Positions 51,353 to 59,062 of a DNA stretch of 64,000 nt are shown piece after piece. Each line of letters opens with the position of its first letter. Position 1 is the first letter of the stretch. The stretch is taken from positions 1 to 64,000 of the forward strand of contig LWTM01000073.1 of assembly GCA_002101205.1 (NCBI GenBank), written 5' to 3'. A program made the position numbers and the translations under genes. The stretch comes from Cycloclasticus sp. symbiont of Poecilosclerida sp. N (lineage in GTDB: Bacteria; Pseudomonadota; Gammaproteobacteria; Methylococcales; Cycloclasticaceae). The notes under the pieces were generated by a model. That model saw only the letters and a list, made by a program, of their open reading frames with translations. It had not been told where the DNA came from and searched no databases.

Positions 51353-51887
51353 CTTGGTTCTGGTATACCGTAGAGCGTTAAAAACTTAGCCCCTTTGCGA
51401 CTGTTCGCAGCCATGGCAGCTAAACCATAAACGGTTGCATTTTTGCCCAGCCCCATAAATCGAGTTCTGGCAAGCCGATAATGTCTCTTATACGTGGCAA
51501 AGGGTCGCTCACCACCTGCTCAAGTGACCGCAATGGCTTCGTTGCAGGCTTGCTCTTGTTTTGATAAAGGTTTACCTCGATACCCCTTGCGTTGCACTTG
51601 ATCGGCCATGCCGAACTTAGCTAACTTAATCTCGGGTCTGTTGTGAGCTATAAGCAGCATCCGCATACAGTGCACTCTCATCACCTAACAATAAGGTGTC
51701 ACGCTCTTGAGAATCGTGAACATTACCGGGCGTCACGCTTTGGCGAGGTCTCAACAAAATTCATGCGGATTTGTTGGGTTGTACTGTCAGCACTTGTACT
51801 GTCAGCACTTGCACTGTCAGCGCTGGCACCGCCAGTGCACGTGCCGCCGGTCAGTGCCGGCGGTGTAAGTACACGTGCTGAGGTCTC
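51338..51887 (-). mobile_element. 550-bp internally deleted IS5-like element
   Basis: Perfect 12-bp terminal inverted repeats, GAGACCTCAGCA at 51338-51349 and TGCTGAGGTCTC at 51876-51887. On the minus strand the left end (shared with 28812 and 29921) runs to about 51745, then jumps to the C-terminal half of an IS5-type transposase: VTPGNVHDSQERDTLLLGD, then after a frameshift LAKFGMADQVQRKGYRGKPL and ERPFATYKRHYRLARTRFMG. There is also an in-frame TGA before the latter. The left end contains three imperfect 15-bp repeats TTGTACTGTCAGCAC. Inactive, and no target duplication is seen. Confidence 0.75.
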
Positions 51888-52036
51888 ATTGAAAACAAGC
51901 CACAGTGCAATATATGGTGGACTCATACAAATAATAGACTTGGTAAATGTTTAGGGTATCAAACCCCATTTGAGGTCTTTGCTGAGATGACTGGTGAATA
52001 CTATTTTTTAAATGAAAGTGTTGCACTTATGGGTTG
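51888..52036 (+). pseudogene. Fused IS481-like and IS30-like transposase 3' ends
   Basis: One frame begins IENKPQCNIWWTHTNN, nearly the same as the end of the IS481-like transposase at the window start (ENKPQCNMWRVHTSN). It passes directly into RLGKCLGYQTPFEVFAEM and ends ALMG, the C-terminus of IS30-type transposases. It has no start and abuts the IS5-like end, so this is recombined debris. Confidence 0.65.
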
Positions 52037-52224
52037 AGTTCGCCTTATTTGAAAAAGGCTATATTTTCGTTAAAGGTGGTAAGATTCAACAAAACCATAA
52101 ACGAGTGTCCACAAAGTATTTAGAAAAAATAATAAATAAATTACAGGGTAATTCTGTTTCAAATTGGTCAGGTAGTGCTAAGTATTATTCATGGCATGAA
52201 ACAAAATATAACAAGGCCAATTAA
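52012..52224 (+). CDS. Hypothetical short protein, cassette-like
   Basis: 70-codon ORF in a frame different from the IS30 end, rich in Lys and Asn. It has no recognised domain and no good ribosome-binding site, and its first codons lie in IS debris, so it may be the 3' end of a longer gene. Its stop lies on the 5' edge of an attC-like site, as in integron cassettes. Confidence 0.25.
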   Translation: MKVLHLWVEFALFEKGYIFVKGGKIQQNHKRVSTKYLEKIINKLQGNSVSNWSGSAKYYSWHETKYNKAN

Positions 52225-52281
52225 CATGGGTATTTTGTTACGCTGCGCTTCACAAAATTCCAGTTACTGGCGACGTTAGGC
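52219..52281 (+). repeat. attC-like integron recombination site
   Basis: Begins AATTAAC (one mismatch to RYYYAAC) and ends GTTAGGC (GTTRRRY). Between them the inner arms TGGGTATTTTGT (52227-52238) and ACAAAATTCCA (52252-52262) pair with one bulge. Length 63 bp is within the attC range. No integrase gene is in the window. The following 52282-52390 region has no gene. Confidence 0.4.
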
Positions 52282-52390
52282 AGAATCACTCTCGCTTCTA
52301 GTTATTTTCTATAAAAAAACTAGAGGGCTAATCAAGAAAATTAGTAACCAAAACTAATCATTTAAAAGGCTTTAAATAGCGATTTCTATA

Positions 52391-53419
52391 ATGAATAAAT
52401 TAACCGTGCAAAATGAATTAACCGAATTTTTGCTTTATAGCAATGGCAATAATGACATCAGAGTAGAAACCTATTTATATGATGAAACATTATGGCTGCC
52501 ACAAGTACAAATAGCCCAATTATTTGGCGTGCAAGTGCCTGCAATTAGCAAGCATTTAAAAAATATATTTGAGACAGAAGAATTAGATGAAAAAGTGGTT
52601 GTTTCCATTTTGGAAAATACCACTCAACATGGTGCTATTGCTGGGAAAACTCAGAAGACAAGCATCAAATATTACAATCTTGATGCTATTTTGTCTGTTG
52701 GTTACCGCGTTAATTCTAACAAGGCAACCCAGTTTAGAATTTGGGCAACTGGCACTTTAAAAGAATACATCATCAAAGGCTTTGTTATGGATGATGATCG
52801 CCTTAAAAATGGTAAACATTTTGGTAAGGATTATTTCAAAGAGTTATTAGAACGCGTTCGCTCAATTAGAGCCAGTGAACGCAGAATTTATCAACAGATA
52901 ACCGATATTTACGCTGAATGCAGTATTGATTATGATAAAAATTCCAAGACAACTAAAACCTTTTTTGCTAACGTTCAAAATAAATTTCACTACGCCATTA
53001 CAGGGCAAACGGCCGCTGAAATTGTCAACACTCATGCCGATAAGTCTTTGCCTTATATGGGATTAAAAACTTGGAAAAATGCACCTAATGGCAGAGTTTT
53101 GAAATCTGACATTTACATTGCTAAAAATTACTTACAAGAAAATGAAATTAAAGGTTTAGAAAAAGTTATTAGTTCATATTTTGACCATATTGAAATAGTT
53201 ATTAACAATCGCACTAAAATGACTATGGAGGATTTGGCTAATTCTGTGAATAAATTTTTAGAATTTAACGAATACAAAATACTAGAGAATTTAGGAAATA
53301 CAAGCAAACAACAAGCCGCAAACAAGGCGGAATTAATCTATGATGAATTTAATAAAACCCAAAAAATAAATTCTGATTTTGATAAAGCCATCAAACGAAT
53401 AAAGGCTAAAGGCGGGTGA
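52391..53419 (+). CDS. rhuM: RhuM-family protein
   Basis: 342 residues. N-terminal part ETLWLPQVQIAQLFGVQVPAISKHLKNIFE is HTH-like, followed by the family core IKYYNLDAILSVGYRVNSNKATQFRIWATGTLKEYIIKGFVMDDDRLK. RhuM proteins are named for a Salmonella pathogenicity-island gene; function is unsettled, and they commonly occur in restriction and other accessory islands. Here a type III restriction remnant lies just beyond it on the other strand. Confidence 0.88.
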   Translation: MNKLTVQNELTEFLLYSNGNNDIRVETYLYDETLWLPQVQIAQLFGVQVPAISKHLKNIFETEELDEKVVVSILENTTQHGAIAGKTQKTSIKYYNLDAILSVGYRVNSNKATQFRIWATGTLKEYIIKGFVMDDDRLKNGKHFGKDYFKELLERVRSIRASERRIYQQITDIYAECSIDYDKNSKTTKTFFANVQNKFHYAITGQTAAEIVNTHADKSLPYMGLKTWKNAPNGRVLKSDIYIAKNYLQENEIKGLEKVISSYFDHIEIVINNRTKMTMEDLANSVNKFLEFNEYKILENLGNTSKQQAANKAELIYDEFNKTQKINSDFDKAIKRIKAKGG

Positions 53420-53619
53420 TAAATTTTTATTCGAAAGTTAAATACGCTTGCAGAATATAGCGCAATAACGGACAAAAATTATCCGTTTGCTAATGACAAT
53501 ATTAATCAAAAATTAGAATTAAAAAAGCACCAAAAACAAGCATCTAATCGTTTTTGGTTTTACTATGAGTGCAATTGTTGGATTAATCCCAAGCAATACT
53601 TCATTGGTTGTTTGGAGAT
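53420..53619. other. Gap between rhuM and the restriction remnant
   Basis: About 200 AT-rich bases with only short broken frames. No RNA gene, repeat or promoter stands out. Confidence 0.4.
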
Positions 53620-53975
53620 TCAATAGCGTAATTTAAAAATAGCGTTGCGTTTATTGAGTGCTGATTTTGATAAATCACTTTCCATATTTTGCGGCATTTT
53701 GCGGCTCGTCCAGTACCAAAACTGGCTGAGTTTGGGCAATAAACTCAATCATTTTGCCTTGTGTATCATCACGCCTATCTTCGTTAATAATATTATTATC
53801 CGAATTAAACGCCTGAACACTCATCACCAAAATACTCAATTCATTACTGCTGTAAAAATCTCTCAATAAACTAATTTTTCGCCGACTTTCACCCTCATAA
53901 GCAAACACACTGAGATTAGTATTAAAACTTTTATAAAAATGCGAATGCGTGCTGCGTAAGGTTTTCGTATTGGAT
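53620..53975 (-). pseudogene. Type III restriction enzyme (Res) remnant
   Basis: Reading from 53975, the frame gives LRSTHSHFYKSFN, ISLLRDFYSSNELSILVMSVQAFNSDNNIIN and IEFIAQTQPVLVLDEPQN. The last is the DEAD-like Walker B of Res subunits. A perfect 10-bp tandem duplication (ATTTTGCGGC twice, 53685-53704) shifts the frame; across it the protein continues as MESDLSKSALNKRNAIFKLRYS, the expected sequence. It then stops. Both the rest of Res and the Mod gene are absent. Confidence 0.7.
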
Positions 53976-53993
53976 TTTCATTAAAACCAGAAC

Positions 53994-54266
53994 TTAAATA
54001 TGCAATTGAATTTTATCCGTAGCATATTGATGGATCAGCGAAGATATCAAGGTTTGATAAGGAATATTGGACTCAGTGCTTTTACGCTTCAACATCAATA
54101 TATCTGCTTCTGACAAACGAATATTGATATTTTTAGTTTTATTTAGATAATTTTTTGCCATGATTTTAGCCTCAAGCATAGCCTGTTCATAATCATTGAC
54201 CCGTTCAAATTCATCAGTTTTATCCACTAAATCTAATAATTCTAATTCTTCTTTATCTAATTTCAT
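53994..54266 (-). CDS. CopG/BrnA-like antitoxin
   Basis: 90 residues. The C-terminal half, NINIRLSEADILMLKRKSTESNIPYQTLISSLIHQYA, is a ribbon-helix-helix antitoxin domain of the type paired with BrnT- or RelE-like toxins. The N-terminal part is acidic. No toxin gene is seen next to it. Its ATG overlaps the stop of a 30-codon ORF (ATGA). Confidence 0.78.
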   Translation of the reverse strand: MKLDKEELELLDLVDKTDEFERVNDYEQAMLEAKIMAKNYLNKTKNINIRLSEADILMLKRKSTESNIPYQTLISSLIHQYATDKIQLHI

Positions 54267-54355
54267 TTTGCCTCCCTTTCTAGCATTAATTCTACCAATG
54301 CCACTCGCTCATTCAGTGGCATTTTTATCGCTTCCTGGATTAAATTTTCGTTCAT
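54263..54355 (-). CDS. 30-residue addiction-module-like peptide
   Basis: Missed by the ORF track because of length. MNENLIQEAIKMPLNERVAL resembles the start of the putative addiction-module component family (about 70 residues), so it may be a truncated copy or a short leader. It overlaps its neighbours by 4 bases on each side (ATGA twice), which argues that it is translated. A purine-rich AAAGGGAGG near its end serves the next gene. Confidence 0.5.
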   Translation of the reverse strand: MNENLIQEAIKMPLNERVALVELMLEREAK

Positions 54356-54936
54356 TTCTTAACTGGCTGTGGTGGGTTTTTATTTGGTTCAGCAGGTCTA
54401 CTATTAGCTGGCTGTGACGGGTTTTTATTTACTTTAGAAACTTCGCTAACACCTCTGTCAGAACTGTTATTTTTATTTACTTTGGCAACATTACTAATAC
54501 CATCTCGAAAAGTATTTCTTTTATCTGTCATATCTGTATTCCTGTTTACTTGATTAAAAAATAAAGCCACTGCAAATATTGCACTAGTTATTACCGCTAT
54601 TGAAAAAGGTATATATTTCACTTTATCCAATACTGTGAGTTCTGGCGTCTCATCCGCATTACCTGTGTTTTCCATAATTTTCAGTAATTGTTTTCTATTA
54701 TAATAAAAAACAAGCATTATCAATATACCCGTTATAAAAAACATAACTAATGCCATAATAGAAGAAATAAACATTATTTCGCTAATCTCATCTAAATCTT
54801 TAATTAAAGAAATAAAAAAACCTATTCCAGCAACTGATAATCCTAATATAAGTTTATCATTATCAGACTCATTTTTAAAAAATGCTAGTAAAGATGCCTT
54901 ATATAGTTCGTGTTCTTTATTTAGTTCGTCACTCAT
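54352..54936 (-). CDS. Unknown membrane protein with Asn/Pro-rich tail
   Basis: 194 residues. About four hydrophobic segments: LGLSVAGIGFFISLI, IMFISSIMALVMFFITGILIMLV and FSIAVITSAIFAVALFF, the second possibly two spans. The C-terminal 50 residues repeat VNKN- and SxPxxPxKNPPQP-like units and should be soluble. No family is recognised. It is the first gene of a three-gene overlapping unit with the small ORF and the CopG-like antitoxin. Confidence 0.6.
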   Translation of the reverse strand: MSDELNKEHELYKASLLAFFKNESDNDKLILGLSVAGIGFFISLIKDLDEISEIMFISSIMALVMFFITGILIMLVFYYNRKQLLKIMENTGNADETPELTVLDKVKYIPFSIAVITSAIFAVALFFNQVNRNTDMTDKRNTFRDGISNVAKVNKNNSSDRGVSEVSKVNKNPSQPANSRPAEPNKNPPQPVKK

Positions 54937-55086
54937 TTCCTAAATAACCTTCAAATTAAAATTACGGGAAAAATTGACTTTTTGAGTGTCAGTTAAGGCA
55001 CTGTCGAGGCATACCAAAATATCGTCTGTGGCTAATTTTAAGGTTTCCATGCTGTTTGTGTTGATTTTTTTGGCTAAAGTGATTAC

Positions 55087-55200
55087 CAGAGTGTGCCTGA
55101 GCTGCGATCAGAGATAAAGCGTTATTTCGAGTTTTATAACCGGGAACGGCTACACCAAAGCTTGGATTATCAAACACCAAGTGAAATACATTTTTTATGA
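55087..55200 (+). pseudogene. IS3-family transposase C-terminal fragment
   Basis: 38 codons ending in TGA encode SEIKRYFEFYNRERLHQSLD and TPSEIHFL, the standard rve tail of IS3-group OrfB. No start and no upstream transposase are present. The surrounding 54937-55086 stretch has no gene. Confidence 0.75.
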
Positions 55201-55266
55201 GAGTGTTAGATATTTCTCCTTACTATTTGGAGAAAATGGTCTTGACATTGGGGTCCACTTTAGTAT

Positions 55267-55401
55267 TGGGGTCGCCATTTTTGGGCGATTGGTTATGGGG
55301 CATGGTCGACAGGTAATATTACGGATGAGATGGTGCAAGAATATTTGGAGCATCATCGTGATCCATCAAATGGCGATACCGGAAATATTATCCTAGAGTA
55401 A
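55267..55401 (+). pseudogene. IS200/IS605-type TnpA C-terminal fragment
   Basis: 45 codons encode RHFWAIGYGAWSTGNITDEM, then VQEYLEHHRD and GNIILE before a stop. This is the C-terminal end of Y1-type (IS200-like) transposases, including the FWAxGY and EHHRD elements. The catalytic Tyr region and the start are not present. It lies just after the IS3 fragment. Confidence 0.65.
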
Positions 55402-55519
55402 TTTTTGGAGGACTTTCAGTCCATAGTCGTTGAGTTACCATTATTCTTTAAATGGACATACGTATAGACCGATCCCTTTGACACCTTATTCACTTAATCT
55501 AAACTGTTAAAGTGGCTTT

Positions 55520-56524
55520 ATGAATGAATTAAAAAATCTTATTAGCCAAGCGTGGCAAAATCGCACTGATTTAAAAGCCCAGTGGCAAACCGAACAAACC
55601 GATTGCTATCGTATTTTTCACGGTACCAATGAAGGCTCTCCGGGCACCACCTTAGACCGCTATGCCCCGTTGTTAATTTTGCAAACGTTTCATCAGTGCC
55701 TTGCAGATAATGAGCTAACGCAGGTACGTGAATTTGTTAGCGAGCAATTCCCAGACTTACATTTGGTTTATAACGATCGCAGCCGTGATAATTCACGCAT
55801 TCAAAACAGGCCTAACGAAATACAAGAGCTGGACAATACCCCCATGGTGGCCAATGAACTAGGGGTTAAATACCGTGTGCAAGGTCGCCATCAGGGTCAG
55901 GACCCATGGTTATTTTTAGATTTACGGGCAGGCCGCCGTTATATTAAAGCCATTAGCCAAGGCAAGACGGTATTAAACTTATTCTCTTATACCTGCGGCA
56001 TTGGTATTGCCGCTGCCGCTGGGGGTGCTAAGCGCGTAGTGAATGTTGATTTCGCCGAGTCTTCTCTTGCGGTGGGTTTGGAGAACGCCAAGCTTAATAA
56101 GCTCGATCAGGTTGCGTTTATTCAATCGGATGTTTTTCCGGCCATTAAGCAATTTGCCAATATGCCCATCACCGTGCGCCGCGGAAAAAAACTACCTAAG
56201 TACCCAAAGCATAAACCCGAGCAATTTGATTTGGTGTTTTTAGACCCACCAAGATGGGCAAAAAGTGCGTTTGGTAATGTGGATTTAATTCGTGATTATC
56301 AGTCGCTGTTCAAGCCCAGCTTATTAGCCACAAAAGACGGTGGGCAATTAATTTGCTGCAATAATGTGGCACAAGTTGATCGTGATGGGTGGTTAGAATC
56401 TTTAAAGCGTTGCGCCATTAAAGCGGGCCGCCCTTTAAAAAGCATTAAGGTTTTATTACCCGATACCGACTTTCCTAGCCCAGATGGCAACCCGCCTTTG
56501 AAAATTGCCATTTGCCAGCTGTAA
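55520..56524 (+). CDS. RlmI-like class I SAM methyltransferase
   Basis: 334 residues. N-terminal region with GTTLDRYAPLLILQ, then a Rossmann methyltransferase domain: VLNLFSYTCGIGIAAAAGGAKRVVNVDFAES (motif I-II) and FLDPPRWAKSAFG, the catalytic DPP motif of m5C/m2G rRNA methyltransferases. Similar to RlmI but shorter at the N-terminus, so the PUA domain is not evident. Likely modifies 23S rRNA. Codon usage looks more GC-rich than its neighbours. Confidence 0.82.
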   Translation: MNELKNLISQAWQNRTDLKAQWQTEQTDCYRIFHGTNEGSPGTTLDRYAPLLILQTFHQCLADNELTQVREFVSEQFPDLHLVYNDRSRDNSRIQNRPNEIQELDNTPMVANELGVKYRVQGRHQGQDPWLFLDLRAGRRYIKAISQGKTVLNLFSYTCGIGIAAAAGGAKRVVNVDFAESSLAVGLENAKLNKLDQVAFIQSDVFPAIKQFANMPITVRRGKKLPKYPKHKPEQFDLVFLDPPRWAKSAFGNVDLIRDYQSLFKPSLLATKDGGQLICCNNVAQVDRDGWLESLKRCAIKAGRPLKSIKVLLPDTDFPSPDGNPPLKIAICQL

Positions 56525-56543
56525 ATTCGTATGACCACGTAAA

Positions 56544-56654
56544 ACGCAAAAAGGTGCCACATACAAAGCCATCGCTGAACATTTCAACCTAACTCATGTT
56601 GGTAGTGTATGTTATCCATTAACGAAAATTAAAAAGGAAATAGTCGATGGATGA
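56544..56654 (+). pseudogene. RAYT-type transposase C-terminal remnant
   Basis: 37 codons giving TYKAIAEHFNLTHVGSVCYP and LTKIKKEIVDG then TGA. The DnaA-like helix at the end of REP-associated tyrosine transposases (IAEHFGLxHxGSVxxxL) is recognisable. The rest of the gene is missing. The flanks hold the CAAGACCTGACACCC repeat. Confidence 0.5.
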
Positions 56655-56728
56655 AAGAGATTAAAAAAAGAATATTGCATTGTAAAATATACGTGACCAC
56701 TTTTGCTCTCTTAGTAATTAGCAAAAGG

Positions 56729-56746
56729 CAAGACCTGACACCCTTA
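56729..56746. repeat. 18-bp dispersed repeat, copy 1
   Basis: CAAGACCTGACACCCTTA, identical to 57587-57604. Such sequences are common around RAYT-type elements, and a RAYT remnant lies just upstream. Confidence 0.7.
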
Positions 56747-56850
56747 CGTTGTACGTTGAGCGTCTATTTTAAACCGCCATTCACATTCTTTTAAGAATCA
56801 CAAGTTCTTTTGAAAACCCTCAAAATCAATCGAATCTGACCCATCGATGC

Positions 56851-57152
56851 TTAGAATTCGTCGAGGTGTGTTCCAATACCTGAGCTTTCATGAAGGATAC
56901 GAACTATCTCTATGCCCACTTCAAGTGAAACATAAACAATTAGGTGTCTTTTAAAATGATATATACGAACAGGCGGTTGAAATTCAAGGCGCATTGAACA
57001 GATAAGAGGGTTTTCTGCCAATAACTTAAAAGCAGTGCATCTAGCTCGTCAATATATTTAATAGCTTGTTCAACACTCCAAGCACTCACCGTGTAATGCC
57101 ATATCCCTTCAAGGTCTAATTCTGCTTCGGGATATAAGCTGAAATTTTCCAT
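56851..57152 (-). pseudogene. parE: ParE-type toxin, frameshifted
   Basis: Starts MENFSLYPEAELDLEGIWHYT (ATG at 57152; the track start at 57254 is inside parD). A one-base deletion in the T-run at 57028-57031 (AAAA on the + strand) moves the rest to another frame. That other frame continues as KLLAENPLICSMRLEFQPPV and ILHESSGIGTHLDEF before a stop at 56851, which is exactly the rest of ParE. Restoring one base gives a full-length toxin, so this is either a recent inactivation or a homopolymer sequencing error. Confidence 0.85.
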
Positions 57153-57153
57153 A

Positions 57154-57390
57154 TTAGGAACGTTTTTGCATTCGGCTAGTAAATGTTTTTTTATCAAACT
57201 GTTTAGGCTTACCACTATTAAGCCCTTTTGTGATTGCAGATTGTAATGCGTCAAGCTTTTCTGTTCGTAGTTTATCTCGCCTGATCAAATCACGGACATA
57301 ATCACTATTATTGGCGTATTGACCATCTTCAGAACGTGTTTCCACCCAATCACGCATCTGATTTGGTAAGGATATATTCATTGTAGCCAT
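57154..57390 (-). CDS. parD: ParD-type antitoxin
   Basis: 78 residues. MNISLPNQMRDWVETRSEDGQYANNSDYVRDLIRRD is the ribbon-helix-helix ParD domain. Binds ParE and autoregulates. One base separates it from parE. The full-length antitoxin remains although the toxin frame is broken. Confidence 0.9.
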   Translation of the reverse strand: MATMNISLPNQMRDWVETRSEDGQYANNSDYVRDLIRRDKLRTEKLDALQSAITKGLNSGKPKQFDKKTFTSRMQKRS

Positions 57391-57586
57391 GGAAATTACC
57401 TTTTAATTTAGTATCAGTTAATTAATATAATATGGCACAAATTGGCAATTTTTGTCAATCTGGAGTATTTTGACATCAGATGAATTCAAGCTTCAACTGA
57501 GAGAATCAATGATAAAGTACTCTTTTCAGTTTGTAGCTGACAACAGCAATGGCAGGCTCCCTTCATTTCTAGTAACTAGCATATGA

Positions 57587-57690
57587 CAAGACCTGACACC
57601 CTTATCCCAAGAATCTCTCTGTTTTCGGGTGCGCGCGAACTCGCTACGCTCAAACAACGCACACACTTTTCCGAAAAAAGAGAGATTCTT
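57587..57690. repeat. 18-bp repeat copy 2 and long inverted repeat
   Basis: CAAGACCTGACACCCTTA at 57587-57604 is followed at once by inverted arms of 20 bp (AAGAATCTCTCT at 57609, AGAGAGATTCTT ending at 57690; 19 of 20 match) with a 42-base loop containing GCGCGCGAACTCGCTACGCTC. The structure looks like a REP/BIME-type or RAYT-associated unit. The other bases of 57391-57952 show no gene; the minus-strand ORF 57526-57747 covers the hairpin and is a shadow. Confidence 0.7.
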
Positions 57691-57952
57691 AAACGCGGTA
57701 AAGGGAGTTTGCCTAGCTAATAGGCTAATCAAAGGGTAACGTCCCATTTAGTCGGCTGTCTTATCTAGCAGTCAGTCCGACTTAGCCGCCTACATGATTC
57801 CTGCCTACTCACCTAACACATAAAATAATACAAAAATTGGTGGTCAATACGCCAACAAGTAAAGTAAATTAATTGAAATAAAATGAACCATTCCCTTCAA
57901 TTTAGTAAATTTAATGATAAAATTACGCGAAAATACTTAGAAAGAGTAAATT

Positions 57953-59062
57953 ATGAAGTATTATGCTGAAATATCAAAAATCGTAAATGGAGCTCTATCT
58001 GGTGACCGAAAACGAGTTACGTCTTACACTGAAATGCTTTGCGAAAAACTGGAAAAAGATGGCGAAGTTATAGCCATTAAGGGATTTAGAGAAAAGCTAT
58101 CAAGTATTAACAGTAGAACTATCGGCGCTCATTCCACATTCTCTCGTCCAGTTCCAGTGGAAAAAGATAATCGTTTTTCATTGGCAGATAAGACGTTTCC
58201 ATCAGTACAGGAGCAAATAGTTTTTTTACCAGCGGATGAGCAAAAGATGATAGGTTCTTTTATTTCCTATATTCATAAAAAAGATCAATTAGATTCAATG
58301 GGCATACCCATTAACTCAACGTTATTACTACACGGTATACCGGGTACTGGTAAAAGTAAGTTAGCAGGAAATCTAGCTGCGAGCTTAGGCTTACCATTAA
58401 TAACAGCAAGAGCCGATGCATTAATATCTTCGTATCTAGGGTCAACATCAAAAAACATACGATCACTATTAGAATACGCCCGCTCTGAGCCATGCGTATT
58501 ATTTTTGGATGAATTTGACGCTATAGCAAAAGCTAGAGACGATAAAAATGAGATTGGTGAATTAAAACGTGTAGTAGTAAGTTTGTTGCAAAACATTGAC
58601 AACCTAGGAGATACAATTCTAGTAGCTGCAACGAATCACGTACACTTATTAGATCCTGCGATAGGAAGGCGATTCCACTATAAAATGGAATTAAAAGCCC
58701 CCACAGAAGAAGTACGCTTCCAGATATTTTCTTCCCTTCTTGATAGATTTTCTTTTAGCAGGGTAGATATTGAGAATTTTGTCACATTGAGTAACGGATT
58801 AACTGGGGCTGAAATCGAAATAGTAACTTTCGATTATTTAAGACAGATGGTTATCAATGAAGATAAAATTGAAGCTATAGAGTTAATACGTAAAACATTA
58901 TTAAGTCGATTTAGTTGGTTAAGTTTTACGATAGAAAATCGCTTTAATAACATGTCAAAATTACACTCAATAGATAAAAAAATATTTAGCAAGAAGTTTA
59001 TAAGTCAACTTTGGAACATGTCACAAAGCAATGTATCTAAGATATTTAAGGAAAATAATTGA
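57953..59062 (+). CDS. ietA: AAA+ ATPase, IetA-like
   Basis: 369 residues. Walker A GIPGTGKS (about 128-135), Walker B VLFLDEFD (about 182-189), sensor Asn in AATNH (about 228) and arginine-finger GRRF (about 239). The N-terminal 100 residues are helical and carry no known domain. The pair of an AAA+ ATPase and a subtilase is the ietA-ietS architecture, described as a plasmid toxin-antitoxin system in Agrobacterium and later as anti-phage. ietS starts on the stop codon (TGATG). Identification rests on architecture and motifs. Confidence 0.85.
   Translation: MKYYAEISKIVNGALSGDRKRVTSYTEMLCEKLEKDGEVIAIKGFREKLSSINSRTIGAHSTFSRPVPVEKDNRFSLADKTFPSVQEQIVFLPADEQKMIGSFISYIHKKDQLDSMGIPINSTLLLHGIPGTGKSKLAGNLAASLGLPLITARADALISSYLGSTSKNIRSLLEYARSEPCVLFLDEFDAIAKARDDKNEIGELKRVVVSLLQNIDNLGDTILVAATNHVHLLDPAIGRRFHYKMELKAPTEEVRFQIFSSLLDRFSFSRVDIENFVTLSNGLTGAEIEIVTFDYLRQMVINEDKIEAIELIRKTLLSRFSWLSFTIENRFNNMSKLHSIDKKIFSKKFISQLWNMSQSNVSKIFKENN

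Noticed and set aside
51781-51830. Short tandem repeats as a possible CRISPR
   Set aside because: Only three imperfect 15-mers without spacers, inside an IS end. No CRISPR array was seen in the window.
57526-57747. 73-codon minus-strand ORF
   Set aside because: It covers the long hairpin and the 18-bp repeat, a repeat-derived frame rather than a gene.
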